From Solirubrobacterales bacterium 70-9 (lineage in GTDB: Bacteria > Actinomycetota > Thermoleophilia > Solirubrobacterales > 70-9), in the NCBI GenBank assembly GCA_001898095.1, contig MKSH01000101.1, positions 7,409 to 15,214 on the forward strand: a DNA stretch of 7,806 bases, read 5' to 3'. The notes under the pieces were generated by a model. That model was not told where the DNA came from. It did not search any database and saw only the letters and a list, made by a program, of their open reading frames with translations. Below are positions 1 through 6,488 of the stretch, one piece after another. The stretch's first letter is position 1, and every line of letters starts with the position of its first letter. The position numbers and the translations under genes are program-made.

Positions 1-90
1 CAAGCGCACGGGACTTGCGCGCTTCCTGCCTGAAGGCTCGCGTCCTGGGCCGCACCGCCCGCGAATCGCGCCGTCCCCGGCACATGGGCC
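1..90. other. Short non-coding left edge, no supported gene
   Basis: These bases lie beyond the ssuD hairpin. No reading frame on either strand resembles a known protein here and no promoter pattern is evident. The stretch is too short to tell whether it belongs to the flank of a neighbouring gene outside the window. Confidence 0.4.
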
Positions 91-133
91 GAGCTCGCAC
101 TTAGCCACGCTATGTGTTGCTAAGTGCGAACTC
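91..133 (-). terminator. Long hairpin over the end of ssuD; possible operon terminator or operator
   Basis: Bases 91-105 and 119-133 form an inverted repeat of 15 positions. In the minus-strand transcript 14 are Watson-Crick pairs and one (94/130) is a G-U pair. The 13-base loop (106-118) contains the ssuD stop codon (110-112). The last four or five ssuD codons form one arm. No U-tract follows on the minus strand (the next bases are GC-rich), so it is not a classical intrinsic terminator; U-less hairpin terminators are often proposed in high-GC actinobacteria. Position at the end of the last gene supports termination or mRNA 3' protection. A protein-binding palindrome serving a gene to the left is the alternative. 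Confidence 0.55.
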
Positions 134-1246
134 GCCGGGAGCGGCGACGAGGCCGCGGGTGCGGAGGACGGGCATCAGGCCCTCGCCGACCTTGTAGGCC
201 TCCTCCAGGTGGGGGTAGCCGGAGAAGATGAACTCGTCGATGCCGAGGTCGTGGTACTCGGCGATCCGGTCGGCGACTTCCTCGTGCGAGCCGACCAGCG
301 CGGTGCCGGCGCCGCCGCGCACGAGGCCGATCCCGGCCCAGAGGTTGGGCGCCACCTCGAGCTGGTCGGTCCGGCCCCCGTGCAGCTCGGTCATCCGCCG
401 CTGGCCCTCCGATTCGGAGACCCGCTGGATCGACTGGGCCTTCGCGATCTGCTCGTCGGAGAGGCCGGCGAGCATCCGGTCGGCCACCGCCCAGGCCTCC
501 GCGGCAGTGTCGCGCGTGATCACGTGGAGGCGGATGCCGAATCCGAGCTCGCGCCCCTCGCGGTCGGCGGCCTCGCGCACCGCGTCGAGCTTCGCCGCCA
601 CCGCGGCGGGCGGCTCGCCCCAGGTGAGGAAGACGTCAGCCCTTCGGGCCGCCACCTCGATCGCGGCGGCGGACGACCCGCCGAGGTACACGGTCGGCCA
701 GGCGGGCGGGTCGAGCAGACGCGCCCCCTCGATCTCGTACCACTCGCCGGAGTAGTCGACCTCCTCCCCGCTCCACAGCTCCCGCACGATCGCCAGGAAC
801 TCGTCGGCGCGCGCGTAGCGCGAGTCCTTGCCGATCGTGTCGCCGTAGCGGTGCTGCTCGACCTGGTCCCCGCCGACCACCACGTTCAGCAGCAGCCGGT
901 CGCCCGACACCCGCTGGTAGGTGGCCGCCGCCTGCGCCGCCAGGGTCGGCGACTGGAGGCCGGGACGGAAGGCCACCAGGTACTTGAAGGTGCGCGTGTG
1001 CTGGGTCAGCGCCGCGGTGATCACCCAGGCCTCCTCGCACCAGGAGCTGGTCGGGGTGAGCGCCGCCTCGAAGCCCATCGCCTCGGCGGCGCGGGCCACC
1101 TGCGACATGTAGCCGAGGTCGGCGTGGCGCTCGCTGGTCGAGGTCGCGTCGATCCGCGCCCCGTGCGCCCCGACCGCGTTGCCGAGGCTGAGGTCGGTGC
1201 GCGAGTCGCCGTTGGTCGGCAGGAACCAGTGCATCTTGATCGGCAT
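110..1246 (-). CDS. ssuD: FMNH2-dependent alkanesulfonate monooxygenase (SsuD)
   Basis: This 378-residue protein belongs to the bacterial luciferase-like (LLM) flavin monooxygenases. SsuD uses FMNH2 supplied by a separate reductase, plus O2, to split an alkanesulfonate into aldehyde and sulfite in the cytoplasm. Identity is clear across the whole length (E. coli SsuD is 381 residues, from memory). The active-site residues have counterparts: Cys70 (E. coli Cys54) in WCEEAW, Arg239 and His241 (Arg226/His228) in FGIRLHVI, Arg310 (Arg297) in LVRGGAGTALVG, and Tyr344 (Tyr331) in FSGYPHLEEAY. About 16 extra residues lie between 15 and 43, and the C-terminus is about 20 residues shorter. The ATG at 1246 is chosen because the family N-terminus (MPIKMHWFLPTNGD) begins there, with purine-rich Shine-Dalgarno candidates upstream; the open frame continues to 1951 but only through the neighbouring gene. 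It is the last gene of the operon, 17 bases after the previous stop, and its stop codon sits in a hairpin loop. The reaction type is well supported; the exact sulfonate is not known. Confidence 0.95.
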   Translation of the reverse strand: MPIKMHWFLPTNGDSRTDLSLGNAVGAHGARIDATSTSERHADLGYMSQVARAAEAMGFEAALTPTSSWCEEAWVITAALTQHTRTFKYLVAFRPGLQSPTLAAQAAATYQRVSGDRLLLNVVVGGDQVEQHRYGDTIGKDSRYARADEFLAIVRELWSGEEVDYSGEWYEIEGARLLDPPAWPTVYLGGSSAAAIEVAARRADVFLTWGEPPAAVAAKLDAVREAADREGRELGFGIRLHVITRDTAAEAWAVADRMLAGLSDEQIAKAQSIQRVSESEGQRRMTELHGGRTDQLEVAPNLWAGIGLVRGGAGTALVGSHEEVADRIAEYHDLGIDEFIFSGYPHLEEAYKVGEGLMPVLRTRGLVAAPGEFALSNT

Positions 1247-1251
1247 CGGTG

Positions 1252-1263
1252 CCTCTTCTCCTC
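1252..1263 (-). promoter_or_regulatory. Ribosome binding site region of ssuD
   Basis: On the minus strand GAGGAG (1263-1258) lies 11 bases, and AAGAGG (1257-1252) 5 bases, before the ATG at 1246. Either can pair with the 16S rRNA tail. Their presence, together with the family N-terminus, decides the start at 1246 over longer readings of the same frame. Confidence 0.6.
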
Positions 1264-2643
1264 TCAGGCGACCGCGGGCGCGCCGAGGCGCTCGCGTCGC
1301 GTCCTGCCGCCGGGATGGGACTCCGGCAGCCGTGCCTCGGCACCGCCGTCGGCGAGCTTTTCGCGCAGCGTCCCCTCGCTGTAGGAACTCTGCATCAAGC
1401 CGCGCCGCTGCAGCTCGGGGACGGCGCCGTCGACGAAGTCGCGGAAGGTGCCGGGGGTCGTGTAGTAGGGCATGTTGATGCCGCCGACGCCGACCTCGAG
1501 CCAGCTCTCCAGCTCGTCGGCGATCTGCTCCGGCGTGCCGACGATCCGGTTCATCGCCCGGTTCGCCAGCAGGTCGCCGAAGGTCCAGGTCTGGTCGGGC
1601 GCGGAGTCGATCATGCTGCGCGCGATCCCCTGCGTGTTGTAGTCGTCGAGCTCCCCGATCGGCGTGTCGAGGTCGATCCCGGCGAGGTCGACGCCCATGC
1701 CGCCGCCGGTGTGGGCGGCGTAGCCGCGGGCGCTCGCGGTGCCGTCTAGGTCGGCCGCCTTCGCCAGCGCATCGGCCTCGGTGCCGCCGACGATGATCGA
1801 CATGCCGAGGAAGAAGACGATGTTCTCCGGCTCGCGGCCGACCGCCGCGGCGCGCCCGCGGATGTCCTCGATCACCAGCCGGGCGGCGTCGTGGGTCGAG
1901 GCGATGATGAAGATCGCCTCCGCATTGCGGGCGGCGAAGTCCCGCCCCCACTCCGAGGTCCCGGCCTGGAAGAGGACCGGCGTGCGCTGCGGCGAGGGCT
2001 CGGCGAGGTGCGGCCCGGGGACGTCGGGGAAGAACTCGCCGCGGTGGTCGATGTCGTGGATCTTCGCCGGGTCGGCGTAGACGCCGCGCTCAAGGTCGCG
2101 GACCACCGCGTCCTCCTCCCAACTCCCCTCGAGCAGCTTGTAGATCACCTGCATGTACTCCTCGGCGCGCCGGTAGCGCTCCTCGTGCGAGGGCAGCCCG
2201 CCGTAGCCGAGGTTGCGCGCCGCGTCCGGCAGGTAGGAGGTGACGATGTTCCAGCCGACCCGCCCCTTGGTCAGGTGGTCGAGGGTGGAGAGCCGGCGGG
2301 CGAAGTTGAACGGGTGCTCCTGGAGGATCGACTGGGTGAAGGCGAAGCCGAGGTTCTCGGTCGCCAGGGCCATCGCCGGGATCAGCAGCGAGGGGTCGTT
2401 GACCGGCGTCTGCAGGCCCTCCTCGACCGCCGCGTCACGGCTGCCGCCGTAGCTGGCGTAGGTGCCGACCACGTCGGCGAGGAAGAGCGCGTCGAACTTC
2501 CCCCGCTCGAGGATCTGGGCGAGCTCGACCCAGGCGTCGAGGTCAGTGTAGTCGAGCTGGCGCGTGTCGGGGCGCACCCACTGGCCGTGGTGGATGTGGG
2601 AGACGCAGTTCATCGAGAAGGCGTTGAAGCGAAGGCGGGGCAT
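1264..2643 (-). CDS. LLM-class flavin-dependent monooxygenase, NtaA/SnaA/DszA family (copy 2)
   Basis: This 459-residue protein is full length for the NtaA/SnaA/DszA/EmoA group. These FMNH2-dependent monooxygenases act on nitrilotriacetate, EDTA, dibenzothiophene sulfone or S-alkyl-cysteine derivatives. Visible family blocks are the N-terminal strand with FSMNC (9-13), FLADVVGTY (54-62), PVNDPSLL (80-87), EHPFNFARR (109-117), the STLDHLTKGRVGWNIVTSY block (119-137), SPQRTPVLFQAGTS in the middle, and a C-terminal VPELQRRG followed by YSEGTLREKL. The ATG at 2643 is preceded by GAGAGGA, 10 bases away, and lies 16 bases after the stop of the SfnB-like gene, so it is co-transcribed with it. It is a paralogue of the gene at 5100-6488 (core blocks nearly identical, ends divergent). 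Next to SfnB-like and SsuD genes, a role in C-S bond cleavage of an imported organosulfur compound is the best inference. An aminopolycarboxylate substrate is the main alternative. Family assignment is firm; substrate is unknown. Confidence 0.92.
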   Translation of the reverse strand: MPRLRFNAFSMNCVSHIHHGQWVRPDTRQLDYTDLDAWVELAQILERGKFDALFLADVVGTYASYGGSRDAAVEEGLQTPVNDPSLLIPAMALATENLGFAFTQSILQEHPFNFARRLSTLDHLTKGRVGWNIVTSYLPDAARNLGYGGLPSHEERYRRAEEYMQVIYKLLEGSWEEDAVVRDLERGVYADPAKIHDIDHRGEFFPDVPGPHLAEPSPQRTPVLFQAGTSEWGRDFAARNAEAIFIIASTHDAARLVIEDIRGRAAAVGREPENIVFFLGMSIIVGGTEADALAKAADLDGTASARGYAAHTGGGMGVDLAGIDLDTPIGELDDYNTQGIARSMIDSAPDQTWTFGDLLANRAMNRIVGTPEQIADELESWLEVGVGGINMPYYTTPGTFRDFVDGAVPELQRRGLMQSSYSEGTLREKLADGGAEARLPESHPGGRTRRERLGAPAVA

Positions 2644-2653
2644 CGGGTGGGGG

Positions 2654-2660
2654 TCCTCTC
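2654..2660 (-). promoter_or_regulatory. Ribosome binding site of the second DszA-like gene
   Basis: GAGAGGA on the minus strand ends 10 bases before the ATG at 2643. It begins at the last base of the upstream stop codon, so the gene can be translated by re-initiation or independently. Confidence 0.6.
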
Positions 2661-3883
2661 TAGATCAGTGGGTTCTCGGGGCCGGGGACGACGCCGTCGA
2701 GCACGTAGCGGCCGAGGTGCACGTGCTTCCAGCGGGTGGCGTCGTGGAGGGTGTGGGTGCGGGCGTTGCGCCAGTGGCGGTCGAGGCCGTAGCGGGCGTC
2801 GGCGGCGGAGGAGCCGAGCACGTCGAGCGCCTGCGAGGAGACCTCGAGCGCCGCCTCTGCACCCGCGGCGCGGGCCTCGGCGACGCCGATCCGGGCGAGG
2901 TCGACGTGCTCGGGGGTCGGGTCGGCGGCGGCCGCGTCGAGCCGGCGGGCGGAGACCGAGAGCAGCGCCTCGGCGGCGCGCACCGTGACCTGCAGGCGGC
3001 CGAAGAGGGCGATCACGCCGGGCTCGTCGGCGGGCCGCTCGACCCCGGCCTCGAACCAGGTGCGGGCGTGCGCGTTCAGGTGTCGGGCGGCCTCCTCCAG
3101 CGCGCCGCGGGCGATGCCGACGTCGACCGCCGCGTGGAGGACCTGGCCGAAGGCGGAGAAGGTGTCGGCGGGCCTGCGGTGCGGGAAGCTGAGCACCCAC
3201 TCGGGCCGCACCTCGATGTCGTCGAGGACGGTGGTGCCGGAGATCGTCGCCCGCTGGCCGAAGGCGCTCCAGTCCTGGTCGATCGTCAGCCCCGGCGTGT
3301 CGCGGGGCAGGTAGACGAAGCAGCGCGCCTCGTCCTCGGCGCGGGTCTCGTCGCGGGCCAGCACCGGCACCCACTGCGCCGTCAGCGCCCCGGTCGAGTA
3401 GTACTTGCGCCCGTCGAGGCGCAGGCCGCGGTCGGTCCCCCGCAACGTCGTCTGCGTGTCCAGCGGGTGCTTGCCGCCGCGCTCCGACCAGGCGTTGCCG
3501 AAGCGCGCCCCGCGCACCACCTCGCCGAGCAGCAGCTCCTTCTGGGCGACGTCGCCGTAGCGGACCAGCGCGTCGACCAGCATGAAGTGGTTCTGCGGGA
3601 TCTGGCCGATCGCCGGGTCGGCGGCGGAGATGATCCGCATCGCCTCGACCACCGTCGCCGCCCCCGCCCCGGCGCCGCCGCGCTCGACCGGCACGGTCAG
3701 CGCCAGCAGGCCGGTGCGGCCCAGGGACTCCAGCTCGGGCGTAGGCACCCGCCGCTTGGCATCGCGCTCGACCGCGCCCGGGGCGATCTCGGCGGCGTAG
3801 GCACGCGCCGCCTCCAGCGCCGCGGCCGGCGTGGCCAGCCGCGGCACCGGGGTCGCCGCCGGGGGTTTCACCGTGGTGCTCAA
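2660..3883 (-). CDS. SfnB-family sulfur acquisition oxidoreductase (acyl-CoA dehydrogenase fold)
   Basis: This 407-residue flavoprotein has the acyl-CoA dehydrogenase layout: N-terminal helices (about 1-125), a beta domain (about 126-235) and C-terminal helices. It is closest to SfnB, used by pseudomonads during growth on dimethyl sulfone or other organic sulfur, and to the DszC monooxygenases. Signatures are QNHF (97-100), KYYSTG (160-165), DWSAFGQR (204-211) and the SfnB-like tail DRHWRNARTHTLHD (368-381). Where true dehydrogenases carry the catalytic Glu of the YEGT motif, this protein has THTLH, so oxygenation at sulfur is more likely than acyl-CoA oxidation. The start used is TTG at 3883, whose TTGA overlaps the upstream stop; there is no Shine-Dalgarno sequence, so translation is probably coupled. 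An in-frame GTG at 3871 is an alternative and would remove only four residues. It lies between its divergent paralogue (3880-5103) and a DszA-like gene. Family is well supported; the substrate is inferred only as organosulfur. Confidence 0.9.
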   Translation of the reverse strand: MSTTVKPPAATPVPRLATPAAALEAARAYAAEIAPGAVERDAKRRVPTPELESLGRTGLLALTVPVERGGAGAGAATVVEAMRIISAADPAIGQIPQNHFMLVDALVRYGDVAQKELLLGEVVRGARFGNAWSERGGKHPLDTQTTLRGTDRGLRLDGRKYYSTGALTAQWVPVLARDETRAEDEARCFVYLPRDTPGLTIDQDWSAFGQRATISGTTVLDDIEVRPEWVLSFPHRRPADTFSAFGQVLHAAVDVGIARGALEEAARHLNAHARTWFEAGVERPADEPGVIALFGRLQVTVRAAEALLSVSARRLDAAAADPTPEHVDLARIGVAEARAAGAEAALEVSSQALDVLGSSAADARYGLDRHWRNARTHTLHDATRWKHVHLGRYVLDGVVPGPENPLI

Positions 3884-5103
3884 AAGAACCAGTTCGGCGG
3901 CAGCGGCGTGCCGTTGATCGCCTCGTCGCCGAGCGCCTGCGCCTTGTGCAGGAGCGGGTTGTGGGTGGACAGGGTGCGGACGTTCCGCCAGTGGCGGTCG
4001 AGGTTGCGCTCCCGCTTGGTCGCCGAGGCGCCGCCGAGGTCGAAGATCCGCGCCGTCGCCGCCAGGGCGATCCGGTCGACGGCTACCTTCGCCTGCGCCG
4101 CCTCCCGCGCCGCCTGCTCGGCCAGCTCCGGGTCGGCCAGACCGTCGACCACCGAGTCGGCCTCGGCGTCCTGGGCCTCGGCCGCGCGCAGCACGATCGC
4201 CTCGGTGGCGTAGGCGGCGCTCACCATCTCGCCGACCGCCTCCTGCAGCAGCGGGTCCTCGGCGGGCTCGGCGGCGGCGTGGGCGAAGGGCCGGCCGGCG
4301 CGGCTGCGGACCAGCGCGATCGCGTCGTTCGCGGCGTTGCGGGTAGCCCCCGCGATCACCGCGGTGATGTAGAGCTGCAGCACGCCGAAGCGCTTGCCCG
4401 GGCCGTCGATCGGCTCGCGCAGCAGCACCTCCTCGGGCTCGACCAAGACGTCCTCGAGCCGCGTCGTGCCGGTCCCGGTGAGGCTCTGGCCGAGCCCGTC
4501 CCAGTCGTCCTCCAGGGTCACCCCCGGGCGCTCGGCGGGAACGACGACGCTGACCACCTCGCCCTCCTCGTCGAGCGCGATGTAGAGGAGCTCGTCGGCG
4601 TAGAGGCTGCCGGTCGAGTAGTACTTGACGCCGTTCAGGCGGAGGACGCCGTCGGCGTCGCGGACCAGCTTCGTGCTCCAGTCTTCGGCCCCGACCTTGT
4701 GGTTGCCGAGCTCGGTCGCGGCGCCCGCCACGAACGTCCCCTCGGCCGCCCGCCGCAGCCAGCGGTCGCGCTGCTCGGCGTCGGTGGCCCGCAGCGTCTG
4801 CTCGACGAAGGCGAAGTGCGAGCGCAGGATGTGGGCGACGTTGGAGTCGACGGAGGCCAACGCCATGATCAGCCGGAACGTCTCCCGCAGCGTCGTCCCG
4901 GCACCGCCGTAGGACTGCGGCACCCGCAGGGCGCCGAAGCGGAAGTCCCGCAGCAGGTCGATCTGCTCGTAGGGGGCGATCCGGTCGCGCTCGCGGACGG
5001 CGGACTCGGCACCGATCTCGGCCAGCAGCCCGGCCAGCTCGGGGGAGCCGGGCGCGAGCAGCGCGGCGGGGTCGGCACGGTCGACGGGGGGTGAGATGCT
5101 CAT
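3880..5103 (-). CDS. DszC/SfnB-like flavin monooxygenase (acyl-CoA dehydrogenase fold)
   Basis: A second 407-residue member of the acyl-CoA-dehydrogenase-fold oxygenase group. It probably binds reduced flavin from a separate reductase and oxygenates a sulfur (or similar) centre in the cytoplasm. Features are RSHFAF (94-99), KYYSTG (160-165, the same position as in the downstream paralogue), the beta-domain segment DDWDGLGQSLTGTGTT (199-214) and the tail DRHWRNVRTLSTHNP (369-383). The dehydrogenase catalytic Glu is missing, replaced by the STH segment. From memory, DszC places His92, Ser163 and His391 at its flavin-oxygen site; by pattern His96, Ser163 and His381 here could match. The ATG at 5103 is supported by GCAGGAG with a 7-base spacer and by an ATGA overlap with the upstream stop. 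The tail (GDEAINGTPLPPNW) differs from the SfnB-type ending, so this looks more DszC-like, with a separate role from its neighbour. Databases may label it simply as an acyl-CoA dehydrogenase family protein. Confidence 0.88.
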   Translation of the reverse strand: MSISPPVDRADPAALLAPGSPELAGLLAEIGAESAVRERDRIAPYEQIDLLRDFRFGALRVPQSYGGAGTTLRETFRLIMALASVDSNVAHILRSHFAFVEQTLRATDAEQRDRWLRRAAEGTFVAGAATELGNHKVGAEDWSTKLVRDADGVLRLNGVKYYSTGSLYADELLYIALDEEGEVVSVVVPAERPGVTLEDDWDGLGQSLTGTGTTRLEDVLVEPEEVLLREPIDGPGKRFGVLQLYITAVIAGATRNAANDAIALVRSRAGRPFAHAAAEPAEDPLLQEAVGEMVSAAYATEAIVLRAAEAQDAEADSVVDGLADPELAEQAAREAAQAKVAVDRIALAATARIFDLGGASATKRERNLDRHWRNVRTLSTHNPLLHKAQALGDEAINGTPLPPNWFF

Positions 5104-6488
5104 GCGGGTGCTCCTGCGGTGTCGCGGCGGTGTCGGGCCGCCTGGTGGGTGTCGGGAAGCCGGGAGCCGCGGCCGAAGAACTTGTCGCGCAGCGTCCCCT
5201 CCTCGTAGGAGGTGCGGTAGCGGCCGCGCCGCTGCAGCTCGGGGACGACCAGGTCGACGAAGTCGACGTAGCTCTCCTGGGTGACTACGTGGTTCAGGTT
5301 GAGCCCGTCGGCACCGGTGGTGTCGATCCAGTCTTCGATCTGGTCGGCGACCGAGGCGGGGTCACCGGTCGCGTTCGGACCGTCGGCGCCGAAGCCGAGG
5401 CCCTCGACGAAGTCGCGGACCGTCCACTTGCCGCCGCCGAAGGTCTCGGCGGTCGACTGCATCGCCTCGTTGGGGACGTGGCGCAGCGGCTCGTCCAGCT
5501 CGTAGGGCGAGAGGTCGTACCCGAGCCAGCCGGACCAGAGGACGAGCGTCCCCTCCGGGTCGATCAGCGAGCGGTAGTAGTCGCGCTTCTCCTGCGCCTC
5601 CGACTCGGTCGGGGCGACGATCGTCGAGAAGCTGGAGAACACCCGGATGTCGTGCGGGTCGCGCCCGGCATCGACCAGCCTGCCGCGCAGGTCGTCGACG
5701 TTGCCGCGCATGATCTCCGCCCGCGGCGCGCCCATGAAGACCGCCTCCGCGTGCTCGGCGGCGAACGTCTTGCCGCGATTCGATTGCCCCGCCTGGTAGA
5801 GCAGCGGCGTCCGCTGCGGCGAGGGCTCGGAGAGGTGGATCCCGGGAACCTTGAAGAACTCGCCCTCGTGGCCGATCGGGTGGACCTTCGCCGGGTCGGT
5901 GTAGACGTTGCGCTCGACGTCGACCACGACCGCGTCGTCCTCCCAGGACCCCTCCCAGAGCTTGTAGAGGACCTCCATGTACTCGTCCGCCATGTCGTAG
6001 CGGTTGTCGTGGCGGACCTGGCCGTTCATGCCGATGTTGCGGGCGCCGCTCTCCAGGTAGGAGGTGACGATGTTCCAGCCGACCCGGCCCTTGGTCAGGT
6101 GGTCGAGCGTCGACATCCGGCGGGCGAACGTGTACGGGTGCTCGAACGAGGTCGAGGCGGTGATCCCGAAGCCGAGGTGCTCGGTGACCGCGGCCATCGC
6201 CGGGACCACCAGCGAGGGATCGTTCACCGGCACCTGGGCGCCGCCCCGCAGGGCGCCGTCGTTGGAGCCGGCGAAGACGTCGTAGACGCCCAGCACGTCG
6301 GCGATGAAGATGCCGTCCATGAGGCCCCGCTCGCAGGTGCGGGCGAGGTCGGTCCAGTAGCCGAGGTCCTTGTACTCGGAGGCGCGACTGCCTTTGGCCC
6401 GCCAGGTGCCCGCGACCAGGTGGGTCGGGCAGTTCATGTCGAACGCGTTGACGCCGATCTGCTTGCGGGTGTCCTTCGGGGAGCTCAC
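5100..6488 (-). CDS. LLM-class flavin-dependent monooxygenase, NtaA/SnaA/DszA family (copy 1)
   Basis: This 462-residue protein is the first of two NtaA/SnaA/DszA-type enzymes in the operon. It is expected to use FMNH2 and O2 for oxidative C-S (or C-N) cleavage. Family blocks: IGVNAFDMNC (11-20), IFIADVLGVYD (60-70), PVNDPSLVVPA (87-97), FEHPYTFARR (115-124), the STLDHLTKGRVGWNIVTSY block (126-144), SEPSPQRTPLLYQAGQS in the middle, and VPELQRRG followed by YEEGTLRDKFFGRG near the end. The GTG at 6488 is chosen because it makes a GTGA overlap with the ABC ATPase stop and places the conserved first strand at residue 11. The same frame stays open to 7073, but only inside the ATPase gene. The Shine-Dalgarno sequence is weak (GGTGG, 4 bases away), so coupling to the ATPase is likely. 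Its stop overlaps the DszC-like gene, pairing a DszA-like with a DszC-like enzyme as in 4S-type desulfurisation. Aminopolycarboxylate oxidation (NtaA/EmoA) cannot be excluded. Confidence 0.91.
   Translation of the reverse strand: MSSPKDTRKQIGVNAFDMNCPTHLVAGTWRAKGSRASEYKDLGYWTDLARTCERGLMDGIFIADVLGVYDVFAGSNDGALRGGAQVPVNDPSLVVPAMAAVTEHLGFGITASTSFEHPYTFARRMSTLDHLTKGRVGWNIVTSYLESGARNIGMNGQVRHDNRYDMADEYMEVLYKLWEGSWEDDAVVVDVERNVYTDPAKVHPIGHEGEFFKVPGIHLSEPSPQRTPLLYQAGQSNRGKTFAAEHAEAVFMGAPRAEIMRGNVDDLRGRLVDAGRDPHDIRVFSSFSTIVAPTESEAQEKRDYYRSLIDPEGTLVLWSGWLGYDLSPYELDEPLRHVPNEAMQSTAETFGGGKWTVRDFVEGLGFGADGPNATGDPASVADQIEDWIDTTGADGLNLNHVVTQESYVDFVDLVVPELQRRGRYRTSYEEGTLRDKFFGRGSRLPDTHQAARHRRDTAGAPA
5111..5117 (-). 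promoter_or_regulatory. Ribosome binding site of the DszC-like gene
   Basis: GCAGGAG on the minus strand stands 7 bases before the ATG at 5103, the best Shine-Dalgarno sequence in the window. It lies inside the end of the upstream coding region and settles the start at the ATGA overlap. Confidence 0.7.

Noticed and set aside
2..24. Weak inverted repeat (AAGCGC with GCGCTT)
   Set aside because: The stem is only six bases, has competing pairings and is followed by nothing that looks like a terminator or regulatory site.
60..70. Small palindrome CGCGAATCGCG
   Set aside because: The single-base centre cannot form a useful hairpin loop, and short GC palindromes are frequent in DNA of this composition.
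1247..1951. Upstream extension of the ssuD frame to 1951
   Set aside because: The extension is Arg-rich nonsense inside the DszA-like gene in another frame; the SsuD family N-terminus begins at 1246.
2610..3374. 254-residue minus-strand frame overlapping the SfnB-like gene
   Set aside because: It is rich in Arg, Pro and Ala with no recognisable motif and shares DNA with a clearly conserved protein; it is a shadow frame. The minus-strand frames at 636-1343, 1872-2093, 2665-2862, 4869-5078 and 7060-7467 are rejected on the same grounds.
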